Part shown: one piece after another, positions 1-8,712 of the stretch
Layout of the letters: each line of letters begins with the position of its first letter
Position numbering within the stretch: position 1 is the first letter of the stretch
Assembly: GCF_025460805.1 (NCBI RefSeq)
Contig: NZ_JAMXFJ010000008.1
Location: 169,308 to 233,307, forward strand
Direction: 5' to 3'
Length of the DNA stretch: 64,000 bases
DNA from: Microvirga sesbaniae
Lineage (GTDB): Bacteria; Pseudomonadota; Alphaproteobacteria; Rhizobiales; Beijerinckiaceae
Position numbers and translations under genes: made by a program
Notes under the pieces: model-generated
The model's input: only the letters and a program-made list of their open reading frames with translations
The model's database searches: none
What the model was told of the DNA's origin: nothing

Positions 1-1010
1 TCGGCCGCAAGATCGAAATCGTCTCCCGGGAGGACGGCGCCACCACCGGCGACGCCACCCGCGTGGCCGACGAGCTCGTGACCCGCGAGGGTGCGATTCT
101 CCTTTTCGGCTCGTTCCTGTCCAATGTCGGCGTCGCGATGGCCGATTATGCCAACCAGAAGAAGATCGTCTACATCGCGGCCGAGCCCCTGACCGATGCC
201 ATCACGATGGCGCAGGGCAACCGCTACACCTTCCGCATCCGGCCCAACAACACCATGCAGGTGGGCATGCTGGTCGATCAGGCGAAGGCCTCGGGGGCAA
301 AGCGCTGGGCCATCGTGGCGCCCAATTACGAGTATGGCCAGTCGGCCGCGCAGGCGTTCAAGCGTCTCATCCAGGAGCGCGTGCCCGGCGCGCAGATCGT
401 CGTCGAACAATATCCGGCGCTCGGCAAGATCGAGGCCGGCGCGACCGTCTCCGCCATCGAACAGGCCAAGCCCGACGGCATCTTCAACGTGCTCTTCGGC
501 CCGGATCTCACCCAGTTCGTCCGCGAGGGCAACACCCGCGGGCTCTTCGAGGGCGCAACGGTCCTCTCGCTCCTCACGGGGGAGCCCGAATGGCTCCTGC
601 CCCTGAAGGACGAGGTGCCGGAAGGCTGGACCGTAACCGGCTATCCCTGGGACCAGATCACGGAGCCGAAGCACAAGGCCTTCGTCGACGCCTACCGGGC
701 CAAGTACAACGACACGCCCCGCCTCGGCTCGCTCCTCGGCTACATGGTCGTGTACATGATCCGCGACGCCGTCGAGCGGGCGGGCTCGACGGACACCGAG
801 GCGATCATCAAGGCGCTGGAAGATGCGAAGTTCGACACGGTCATCGGCCCTGTCACCATGCGCGGCATCGACAACCAGTCCAGCATGGGCGCCTGGGTCG
901 GCAAGCTTGTGCTCAAGGGCGCCGCCGGCGGCATGGCGGACTGGGCCTACAAGGACGGCACGTCGTTCATGCCGACCGAGGCCGAGGTGAAGGCGGTGCG
1001 GAAGGATTAG
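1..1010 (+). CDS. Branched-chain amino acid ABC transporter substrate-binding protein (5' end missing)
   Basis: The reading frame is open from base 3, so the gene starts before the window; about 335 C-terminal residues are present. The visible part is the periplasmic type I fold (Peripla_BP_6, LivK-like). It contains the segment around VAMADYANQKKIVYIAAEPL and a C-terminal lobe with IIKALEDAKFDTVIGPVTMR, which is typical of Liv/amide binding proteins. In the cell it would capture a branched-chain amino acid, amide or similar ligand and deliver it to the permease encoded next. The stop is 4 nt before the TTG start of the permease gene, so the genes form one operon with the two ATPase genes. 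The ligand cannot be told from sequence. The signal peptide lies outside the window. Confidence 0.9.
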   Translation, partial: GRKIEIVSREDGATTGDATRVADELVTREGAILLFGSFLSNVGVAMADYANQKKIVYIAAEPLTDAITMAQGNRYTFRIRPNNTMQVGMLVDQAKASGAKRWAIVAPNYEYGQSAAQAFKRLIQERVPGAQIVVEQYPALGKIEAGATVSAIEQAKPDGIFNVLFGPDLTQFVREGNTRGLFEGATVLSLLTGEPEWLLPLKDEVPEGWTVTGYPWDQITEPKHKAFVDAYRAKYNDTPRLGSLLGYMVVYMIRDAVERAGSTDTEAIIKALEDAKFDTVIGPVTMRGIDNQSSMGAWVGKLVLKGAAGGMADWAYKDGTSFMPTEAEVKAVRKD

Positions 1011-1014
1011 AGGA

Positions 1015-2871
1015 TTGCTGGCGCTGGATCCCTCCTTTCTCGCCGTCCAGGCCCTGAGCGGCCTTTCCAGCGCTTCATCGCTCTTCATCGCGGCCTGCGG
1101 CCTGACCATCGTGTTCGGCGTCACGCGGATCGTGAACTTCGCGCATGGTTCGCTCTACATGATCGGCGCCTACACGGCCGCCACCCTGATACCGCGCCTG
1201 CTCGATCTCTCCTTCGGGCCCATGACCTTCTGGGCCGGCATCCTGGCATCGGCCCTGATCGTCGGCCTCATCGGCGTCATCATCGAGGTCCTGCTCCTGC
1301 GCCGCATCTACGGCGCGCCGGAACTCTTCCAGCTGCTTGCCACCTTCGGGGTCGTTCTGGTGGTGCAGGATCTCGTGGTGCAGGTCTTCGGGCCCGAGGA
1401 CATTCTCGGACCCCGAGCCCCGGGCCTGCGCGCCCCCGTTGAAATTCTCGGCAGGCGCTTCCCGTCCTACGAGCTCGTGCTGATCGCGGCCGGCCCCGTC
1501 GTCCTCGGGCTCGTGTGGCTCCTCCTGCGCAGGACGCGGTTCGGCGTGCTGGTGCGGGCGGCCACTCAGGATCGGGACATGGTGGCGTCGCTCGGCGTCA
1601 ACCAGGCGATGCTGTTCACCGGCACGCTGTTCCTCGGCGCCTTCCTGGCCGGCCTTGGCGGCGCGCTGCAGATCCCGCGCGTCTCGGCCCATACCGGCAT
1701 GGACCTGTCCATCATCGCCGAGGCTTTCGTCGTCACCGTGGTCGGCGGCATGGGCAGCGTGCCCGGCGCGTTCCTGGCCGCGCTCATCATCGGGCAGCTG
1801 CAGGCCTTCGGCATCCTGATCGTTCCGAAGAGCACCCTCGTGGTGGTGTTCCTGCTCATGGCCGTGGTGCTGGCGATCCGGCCCTACGGCTTCTTCGGGC
1901 GCGCCGAGGTGGTCGGCGGGTCCCATGCGGTGGGAATCGCCAGCCGCAAACCCTTGCCTGGCCGCTTCGCCATGCTGCTCGCCGTCGTGGCGGGGCTCGC
2001 CTGTCTCCCGCTCGTGGCCGACGCCTATCTGCTGAAGGTCGCGACCGAAATCCTGATCTTCGCGCTCTTCGCCTTCAGCCTGCAGCTCCTCATCGGCGTC
2101 GGCGGTGTCGTGAGCTTCGGCCACGCGGCCTTCTTCGGTCTTGGCGCCTACGGCGCAGCGCTCGCCGTGAAGTGGTTCGGCCTGTCCATGGAGGCCGCCC
2201 TTCCCGCCGGGCTCGCCCTGGCGGCTTTGGGCGCCGGACTGATCGGCGCTTTCGTGGTCCGCCTGTCCGGCATCTATCTCGCCATGATGACGCTCGCCGC
2301 CGCGCAGATCCTCTTTGCGGTCGCGTTCCAATGGGTGGAGGTGACCGGCGGCGATAACGGCATCGTCGGCGTCTGGCCGGCGGGCTGGGCCGGCGGACCG
2401 GTGCCCTACTATCTCTTGACCGCCGCGCTGACCGTCGTGGCCGTGCTGCTCCTGAGACGGATCATCGACGCGCCCTTCGGCTATGCCCTGCGGGCCGCTC
2501 GCGACTCGGAAGCCCGCGCGGAGGCGATCGGCCTGACGATCCGCCGGCACCGTTGGCTCGCCTTCATGATCGCCGGCGCGGCAGCCGGGCTCGCGGGCGG
2601 GCTCTATGCCTTCTCCCGCGGCTCGGTGGATCCGAGCCTGCTCGGGATCTCGACCTCCGTCGATGCGCTCACCATGCTGCTCCTCGGCGGCATCCAGACC
2701 GTCATGGGCCCGCTCGCCGGGGCGGCCGTCCTGCACGCCTTGCGAGACTGGGTCATGCCGCTCACGTCGCTCTGGCGCCTGATGCTGGGCCTGAGCATCA
2801 TCGCCATGGTGCTGATCTTTCCGCGCGGCCTCGTCGGCACGGTTCGGGATTGGTGGGAGGCGCGCGAATGA
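1015..2871 (+). CDS. Fused LivH-LivM branched-chain amino acid ABC permease
   Basis: One 618-residue protein carries both membrane subunits of a Liv-type importer. Residues 1-290 are LivH-like, with the conserved loop GVTRIVNFAHGSLYMIGAYT. Residues about 310-618 are LivM-like, with the hallmark VVSFGHAAFFGLGAYGAA followed by further membrane helices. In E. coli these are two proteins of about 300 and 420 residues. The start is a TTG preceded by a purine-rich tract overlapping the previous stop; no ATG is close. The stop overlaps the ATG of the LivG gene (ATGA). The fusion fixes the stoichiometry of the heterodimeric channel. Fusions of this type exist in other bacteria, so it is notable but not new. 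Confidence 0.92.
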   Translation: MLALDPSFLAVQALSGLSSASSLFIAACGLTIVFGVTRIVNFAHGSLYMIGAYTAATLIPRLLDLSFGPMTFWAGILASALIVGLIGVIIEVLLLRRIYGAPELFQLLATFGVVLVVQDLVVQVFGPEDILGPRAPGLRAPVEILGRRFPSYELVLIAAGPVVLGLVWLLLRRTRFGVLVRAATQDRDMVASLGVNQAMLFTGTLFLGAFLAGLGGALQIPRVSAHTGMDLSIIAEAFVVTVVGGMGSVPGAFLAALIIGQLQAFGILIVPKSTLVVVFLLMAVVLAIRPYGFFGRAEVVGGSHAVGIASRKPLPGRFAMLLAVVAGLACLPLVADAYLLKVATEILIFALFAFSLQLLIGVGGVVSFGHAAFFGLGAYGAALAVKWFGLSMEAALPAGLALAALGAGLIGAFVVRLSGIYLAMMTLAAAQILFAVAFQWVEVTGGDNGIVGVWPAGWAGGPVPYYLLTAALTVVAVLLLRRIIDAPFGYALRAARDSEARAEAIGLTIRRHRWLAFMIAGAAAGLAGGLYAFSRGSVDPSLLGISTSVDALTMLLLGGIQTVMGPLAGAAVLHALRDWVMPLTSLWRLMLGLSIIAMVLIFPRGLVGTVRDWWEARE

Positions 2872-3644
2872 CGCTTCTTTCCGTGAGCGGCCTGCAGAAA
2901 TCCTTCGGCGGCGTGGTGGCGGCCCGCGACGTGGAATTCACCGTCGCGCGCGGCGAGATGCTCGCCGTCATCGGCCCCAACGGCGCGGGCAAATCCACCG
3001 TGTTCAACATGGTCGGCGGCCAGCTGCGTCCGGATCGCGGCCGGGTTCTGCTCGACGGTCATGACATCACCCATGCCTCGCCGCAGAAGCGCTTCCGCCG
3101 CGGTGTGGGACGCACCTTCCAGGTAGCCCAGACCTTCCTGTCGATGAGTGCCGCGGAAAACATCCAGATGGCCCTGATCAGCTGCCGGCGGCAAAGCGGC
3201 GGCCTCTGGTCGCCGGCCCGGGAGCGTCACCGCGAGAAGGCGGTCCAGCTCCTCGCCCGGGTCGGGATGGCGGAGGCCGCGGATGTCCCCTGCTCGGCCC
3301 TGGCCTATGGCGACGTGAAGCGGGTGGAACTCGCCATCGCGCTGGCCGGAGAGCCCAAGCTCCTTCTGATGGACGAGCCCACGGCCGGCATGGCGCCCCG
3401 CGAGCGGACGGAACTGATGGATCTCACCGCGTCCATTGCCGACACGCAGGGGATCGGCGTCCTGTTCACGGAGCACGACATGGACGTGGTCTTCGGCCAT
3501 GCGGCCCGGGTTCTCGTGCTTCTGCGCGGCCGGATCATCGCAGCCGGCGCGCCCGACGAGATCCGCCGGAACGAGGAGGTCAAGCGGGCCTATCTCGGGG
3601 ACGAGCATGCCCTGGAGCGACCAAAGGGAGCAAGGCCCGCATGA
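2868..3644 (+). CDS. livG: Branched-chain amino acid ABC transporter ATP-binding protein, LivG type
   Basis: This 258-residue ATPase energises import through the fused permease. Walker A is GPNGAGKS at residues 36-43 and Walker B is LLLMDEPTAGM. The signature region reads LAYGDVKRVELAIAL, the relaxed version found in the LivG branch. The insert between the Q-loop and the signature (TFLSMSAAENIQMAL) and the C-terminal GAPDEIRRNEEVKRAYLG are typical of LivG. The start overlaps the permease stop by 4 nt and its own stop overlaps the next start by 4 nt, so the three are translationally coupled. Confidence 0.92.
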   Translation: MTLLSVSGLQKSFGGVVAARDVEFTVARGEMLAVIGPNGAGKSTVFNMVGGQLRPDRGRVLLDGHDITHASPQKRFRRGVGRTFQVAQTFLSMSAAENIQMALISCRRQSGGLWSPARERHREKAVQLLARVGMAEAADVPCSALAYGDVKRVELAIALAGEPKLLLMDEPTAGMAPRERTELMDLTASIADTQGIGVLFTEHDMDVVFGHAARVLVLLRGRIIAAGAPDEIRRNEEVKRAYLGDEHALERPKGARPA

Positions 3645-4354
3645 GCAAGCCGCTGCTCGAGATCTGGAATCTCTGCGCCTTCTATGGCCGCGCCCAGGTC
3701 CTCTTCGACGTGACGTTCCGGCTTCATCCCGGCGAGGTCATGGCCCTGGTCGGCCGCAATGGGGCCGGCAAGACCACGACCTTGAAGGCGATCATGGGGC
3801 TGGTTTCGGCCTCAGCCAAGCAGGCGACCTTCAAGGGGCACTCCCTCGACCGGCTGCCGACCTACAGAATCGCCCGCCTGGGGCTCGGCTACGTGCCAGA
3901 GGACCGGCGCATCTTCACGGATCTCACCGTCGAGGAGAACCTGGAGACGGGACGGCGCCCCGCCGGGGCCGGCCGCTCGCCCTGGACGCCGGAGCGGCTC
4001 TTCCGTCTGTTTCCCAATCTCGCCGAGATGCGGGGACGGCGCGGCAACCAGATGTCGGGGGGCGAGCAGCAGATGCTGTCCATCGCCCGTACGCTCATGG
4101 GCAACCCGGACGCGATCCTGCTCGACGAGCCCTCCGAGGGCATCGCGCCGGTCATCGTCCAGACGATGGCCGAGGCGGTCCGGGCCATGAAGGCGGAGGG
4201 GGTGGCGGTCCTCCTGTCCGAGCAGAACTGGGCCTTCGCGGCCGGCATCAGCGACCGTGCCTGTGTCATCGAGCGCGGCGAGATCCGCTTCCAGGGCTCC
4301 ATGGCCGAGCTCATGGCCGATGAGGCCCTGCGGGCGGAAACCCTCGGGGTTTGA
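3641..4354 (+). CDS. livF: Branched-chain amino acid ABC transporter ATP-binding protein, LivF type
   Basis: The second ATPase (237 residues) of the Liv system. Walker A is GRNGAGKTT, the signature is MSGGEQQMLSIARTL and Walker B is AILLDEPSEGIAP; the phrase SEGIAPVIVQ is diagnostic of LivF. It pairs with the LivG subunit as a heterodimer on the cytoplasmic face. The ATG overlaps the previous stop (ATGA). The operon ends here; about 105 nt without a gene follow before the ferredoxin gene. The next genes are redox proteins, which gives no hint of the transported ligand. Confidence 0.92.
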   Translation: MSKPLLEIWNLCAFYGRAQVLFDVTFRLHPGEVMALVGRNGAGKTTTLKAIMGLVSASAKQATFKGHSLDRLPTYRIARLGLGYVPEDRRIFTDLTVEENLETGRRPAGAGRSPWTPERLFRLFPNLAEMRGRRGNQMSGGEQQMLSIARTLMGNPDAILLDEPSEGIAPVIVQTMAEAVRAMKAEGVAVLLSEQNWAFAAGISDRACVIERGEIRFQGSMAELMADEALRAETLGV

Positions 4355-4460
4355 TGCCCTAAACCGTTGACGGAGCGGGCCGAAAGGACGATATCAGCCC
4401 ATCCGGCGCAGCCCCTTCCGCGCCCCATCCCAGATTGCACGCAAGAGGAATTCCCGCTTC

Positions 4461-5889
<1,429 letters not shown>

Positions 5890-5927
5890 GGCCTTTCACG
5901 CCGCGTTTCGCCGACCAATTCTGCATG

Positions 5928-6013
5928 TCATGGCCGGGCTCGTCCCGGCCATCCCGGTCGAGAAGCGCTGCGCTTCACGCCATCCGGATCGCCGACACGG
6001 GGCCGGCGAGGCA
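5928..6013. repeat. Dispersed intergenic palindromic repeat, family A (copy 1)
   Basis: The segment starts TCATGGCCGGGCTCGTCCC and continues with GGCCATCCCG, a central GCGCTGCGCTTCAC and a second arm with GGATCGCCG. The same pattern recurs at 10477-10568, 22699-22758, 24560-24650, 32929-33019 and 46841-46930. All copies lie between genes, with a self-complementary first arm (ATGGCCGGG/CCCGGCCAT). It is REP/BIME-like. This copy is diverged in its right half. Confidence 0.7.
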
Positions 6014-6062
6014 ATCGCTCTTCCTCTTGCGAAGCAGGCCGGTTCCTGAAACTCTCCGGTCC

Positions 6063-7301
6063 ATGACCAGCACGACAGATCTCACCCTCGGCCGCCGCGT
6101 GATGGCGATGATCGAGGATCTCGCCCAGCATACGGACGAACCCGGCCGCCTCACCCGCCTCTATCTCTCCGACGCCCATCGCCGGGCGGCGGACGCCACG
6201 CTCCGCCTGATGCGGGAAGCCGGTCTGAACGCCCATATCGATGCTCTCGGCTCCGTCATCGGGCGGATCGAGGGCACCGATCCGGAAGCCCCTGCCCTCC
6301 TCATCGGCTCCCATATCGACTCCGTGGTCGATGCCGGCCGCTACGACGGCAATCTCGGGGTCGTGCTCGGCATCGCCGTGGTCGAAGCCTTGCGGCGGCA
6401 GAACCTCGCCCCCTCCTGCCCCATCGAGGTCGTCGCCTTCGGTGACGAGGAGAATGTGCGCTTTCCGAGCAACCTCTCCACGTCCCAGGCGCTTGCGGGC
6501 CGCTTCAACCGGGCCTGGCTCGACGGCCGGGACCGGGACGGGATCACCTTCCGCGAGGCGCTGATCCGCTTCGGCGGCGACCCGGATGGAATCGCGGCGC
6601 TTGCCCGCGACCCGGCGCGGTACCGCGGGTACCTGGAGGTGCATATCGAGCAAGGACCGCTTCTGGAAGCAAAGGACCTTCCAGTGGGCATCGTGTCGGC
6701 GATCAACGGCATCACGCGGGCGCGCTGCAGCGTGATCGGTGAAGCGGGCCATGCGGGCACCGTACCGATGACCATGCGCCGCGATGCGCTCGCGGCCGTG
6801 GCCGAGATGATCGGCATCGTCGAGCGCGCAGGCTCGACACGCACCGACACGGTGGCGACCGTGGGCGCGGCGCAGGTGCAGCCCGGCGCGATCAACGTCA
6901 TTCCGGCGCGGGTCGATTTCACCCTCGATGCCCGGTCCCCGGACGATGCGGTGCGGCTTGCGATGGTGCAGGACATCGTGACCGAGTGCCAGGCCGCCGC
7001 GCAGAGGCGGGGTGTGGCGTTCACCATCGAGCCGTTCATGGAATCGCCCGCGACGCCCATGGACAAGGGTTTGGCCGGGGAACTCGAAGAGGCCGTGAGG
7101 AGCCTCGGCCTCGAGCCGCTGCATCTCTCCTCGGGCGCCGGTCACGACGCGGTCGCGATGGCCGGACTCTGCCCGTCCGCCATGCTCTTCGTGCGCTGCA
7201 AGGGCGGCATCAGCCACAACCCGGCGGAGTCGATCACCGTCGAAGACGCGGATGTGGCGGCCCGCGTGCTGATGGACACGGTCAAGCGGGTTGCCGCGTG
7301 A
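6063..7301 (+). CDS. Zn-dependent amidohydrolase of the allantoate deiminase / N-carbamoyl-L-amino acid hydrolase family (M20)
   Basis: A 412-residue cytosolic enzyme predicted to hydrolyse a ureido or N-carbamoyl compound, releasing ammonia and/or CO2. Metal-ligand motifs are GSHIDSVVDAGRYDGNLG near residue 82, the DEE pair in VVAFGDEENVRFPSNL, and HIEQGPLLE. The C-terminal ligand histidine is in GGISHNPAES and the family-specific segment is LSSGAGHDAVAMAG. Length matches AllC/HyuC enzymes (about 410). No allantoinase or ureidoglycolate gene is near, so the substrate is open. ATG 6063 begins the family-typical N-terminus; the frame is open further upstream, but there it crosses a dispersed repeat. 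Its 3' end touches the following acetyltransferase gene. Confidence 0.88.
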   Translation: MTSTTDLTLGRRVMAMIEDLAQHTDEPGRLTRLYLSDAHRRAADATLRLMREAGLNAHIDALGSVIGRIEGTDPEAPALLIGSHIDSVVDAGRYDGNLGVVLGIAVVEALRRQNLAPSCPIEVVAFGDEENVRFPSNLSTSQALAGRFNRAWLDGRDRDGITFREALIRFGGDPDGIAALARDPARYRGYLEVHIEQGPLLEAKDLPVGIVSAINGITRARCSVIGEAGHAGTVPMTMRRDALAAVAEMIGIVERAGSTRTDTVATVGAAQVQPGAINVIPARVDFTLDARSPDDAVRLAMVQDIVTECQAAAQRRGVAFTIEPFMESPATPMDKGLAGELEEAVRSLGLEPLHLSSGAGHDAVAMAGLCPSAMLFVRCKGGISHNPAESITVEDADVAARVLMDTVKRVAA

Positions 7302-7311
7302 GATCCGCGTG

Positions 7312-7752
7312 ATGAAACAGGTTCCGACAATCGCGTTCGTCGACGATGCCTCCGCGCTGCATCCGATCGTCCTGGAGGGCGTGCGGGACTTCAACAGAAC
7401 TCTCTTCGCCGGCCTTCCACCGGGCCGCGATCTCGCCATCGCCCTCCGGGATCCCGACAGCAACGAGCCTGTCGGGGGGCTCTGCGGCCGCATGAACGGC
7501 GGCTGGCTCGCCATCGAGCTCCTTTTCGTGCCCGCGGCCTTCCGCGGCATGGGCCTTGCCACGCGGCTGATCGCGATGGCCGAGGACGAGGCCCGAAGCA
7601 AGGGCTGCCACTCGGCCTGGATCGACACGCTCAACCCCAGGGCGCTCGAACTCTATCGGCGCCTCGGATACGAGATCTTCGGCGAACTCGAGAATTATCC
7701 CGTCGGCGGCAGCCGCTTCTTCCTGCAGAAGAAGCTCGGGCCCGTGACCTGA
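7312..7752 (+). CDS. GNAT family N-acetyltransferase
   Basis: A 146-residue protein with the GNAT fold. The acetyl-CoA pyrophosphate loop is VPAAFRGMGLATRLIAMAEDEA (motif RGMGLA) and motif B is LNPRALELYRRLGYEIFG. Such enzymes acetylate small-molecule amines or protein N-termini; the acceptor is unknown. ATG 7312 is preferred over an in-frame TTG at 7291 that lies inside the preceding hydrolase gene. It follows that gene by 10 nt and may be co-transcribed. A second GNAT gene converges from the other strand. Confidence 0.85.
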   Translation: MKQVPTIAFVDDASALHPIVLEGVRDFNRTLFAGLPPGRDLAIALRDPDSNEPVGGLCGRMNGGWLAIELLFVPAAFRGMGLATRLIAMAEDEARSKGCHSAWIDTLNPRALELYRRLGYEIFGELENYPVGGSRFFLQKKLGPVT

Positions 7753-7758
7753 CGCGGA

Positions 7759-8310
7759 TCATCCGCGCCACTCATCCGCGAGCACGGCCCAGCGCTCGTG
7801 ATCGCGCCATTCCCCGTTGATCTTGAGATAGCGCGGTGAATAGCCTTCCTGGCGAAAGCCGAGCCGCGTGACGAGCGCTCGGGACGGTCCGTTGCCCGGC
7901 TGGATGTTGGCTTCGATGCGATGCAGGCCGAGTTCGCCGAAGGCATGCGAGACGACGAGTCCCACCGCCTGGCTCATGAGCCCGCGCCCGCTCATGCCGG
8001 CCATGCCGTAATAGCCCATATAGGCGCTCTGAAAAAAGCCCCGCACGATCTCGCTCAGATTCACCACGCCGACGATTTTGCCGCTCGCCCGCTCACGGGC
8101 GATGAAGCCGATGGAGCGGTCGCCGTCGCAGCGGTTGAGATAGCCGAGGAAGCTCGCATGATCGCGGCAGGGAGAGACCCAGGGTTCATGCAGGTCGATG
8201 CTGGCGAGATTCCCGGCAACCAGCTCGGCCGCGTCGGAGACGTGAACGGGACGGATCATAACGCGTGACGACATGAGGTTCATTCCAGCTTCAGGAACCA
8301 TGGCATACAC
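7759..8310 (-). CDS. GNAT family N-acetyltransferase, RimJ/RimL-like
   Basis: Up to 183 residues, depending on start. The core begins MSSRVMIRPVHVSDAAELV, the standard opening of RimJ/RimL-type ribosomal or amino-acid acetyltransferases. It continues to MGYYGMAGMSGRGLMSQAV (CoA-binding loop) and HRIEANIQPGNGPSRALVTRLGFRQEGYSPRYLK (motif B and C-terminal strand; quoted here only as landmarks around residues 125-160). Several in-frame ATG codons lie between 8310 and 8271 and none has a clear ribosome binding site, so the start is uncertain by up to 13 codons. It converges with the preceding GNAT gene with a 6 nt gap. Confidence 0.82.
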   Translation of the reverse strand: MYAMVPEAGMNLMSSRVMIRPVHVSDAAELVAGNLASIDLHEPWVSPCRDHASFLGYLNRCDGDRSIGFIARERASGKIVGVVNLSEIVRGFFQSAYMGYYGMAGMSGRGLMSQAVGLVVSHAFGELGLHRIEANIQPGNGPSRALVTRLGFRQEGYSPRYLKINGEWRDHERWAVLADEWRG

Positions 8311-8354
8311 ACATCGTTGTCGTCAGCCCCTCCTCACAACATAAGGAATGGTCC

Positions 8355-8660
8355 ATGCGAGCCATCATTCTCCCCGCCTTTGCCCTTGTCCTCGGCGCCG
8401 GCTTCCTTGCTGCACCGCAAGAGGCGCAGGCCCGTTTCGGCGCCGAGCAGCTGCAGGCGCCGACCCTTGTGGACAATGTGCAGTGCGTCACGCGCCGCGT
8501 CCGCACCGTTCTCCCGAACGGCCGGGTGGTCTTCCGGACCGTGCGGGATTGCGGCGTGCGGCCGGGCTGGGGCCGGGTCGATCGCTGCCGCACGGTGCGC
8601 GAGCGCGTGGTGCGGCCCAATGGACGCATCGTGTACCGCGAGGTTCGCCGCTGCCGCTGA
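8355..8660 (+). CDS. Small secreted protein of unknown function
   Basis: A 101-residue protein with a clear Sec signal peptide (MRAIILPAFALVLGAGFLAA, cleavage after AQA near residue 26). The mature part is Arg- and Val-rich, with four cysteines and two related halves: RRVRTVLPNGRVVFRTVRDC and RERVVRPNGRIVYREVRRC. The paired x-NGR-(I/V)V(F/Y)R-x-V(R)xC units suggest an internal duplication of a short beta-hairpin, perhaps disulphide-linked. I do not recognise a named family. AGGAATG upstream may serve as ribosome binding site. A strong terminator follows. Confidence 0.7.
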   Translation: MRAIILPAFALVLGAGFLAAPQEAQARFGAEQLQAPTLVDNVQCVTRRVRTVLPNGRVVFRTVRDCGVRPGWGRVDRCRTVRERVVRPNGRIVYREVRRCR

Positions 8661-8684
8661 TCAAGCGCAGCACTGATGAATCGA

Positions 8685-8710
8685 GGGCCCGGTCGCACCG
8701 GGCCCTTTTT
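8685..8710 (+). terminator. Rho-independent terminator after the small secreted protein gene
   Basis: A perfect 9-bp stem, GGGCCCGGT and ACCGGGCCC around a CGC loop, is followed directly by five T residues. It lies between convergent genes and ends 2 nt before the stop codon of the ammonia-lyase gene on the minus strand. Confidence 0.9.
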
Positions 8711-8712
8711 CC

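Noticed and set aside
1075..2736. 553-codon open frame on the minus strand
   Set aside because: It is antisense to the LivHM permease gene and rich in His, Gln, Glu and Asp, as expected from a GC-rich shadow frame.
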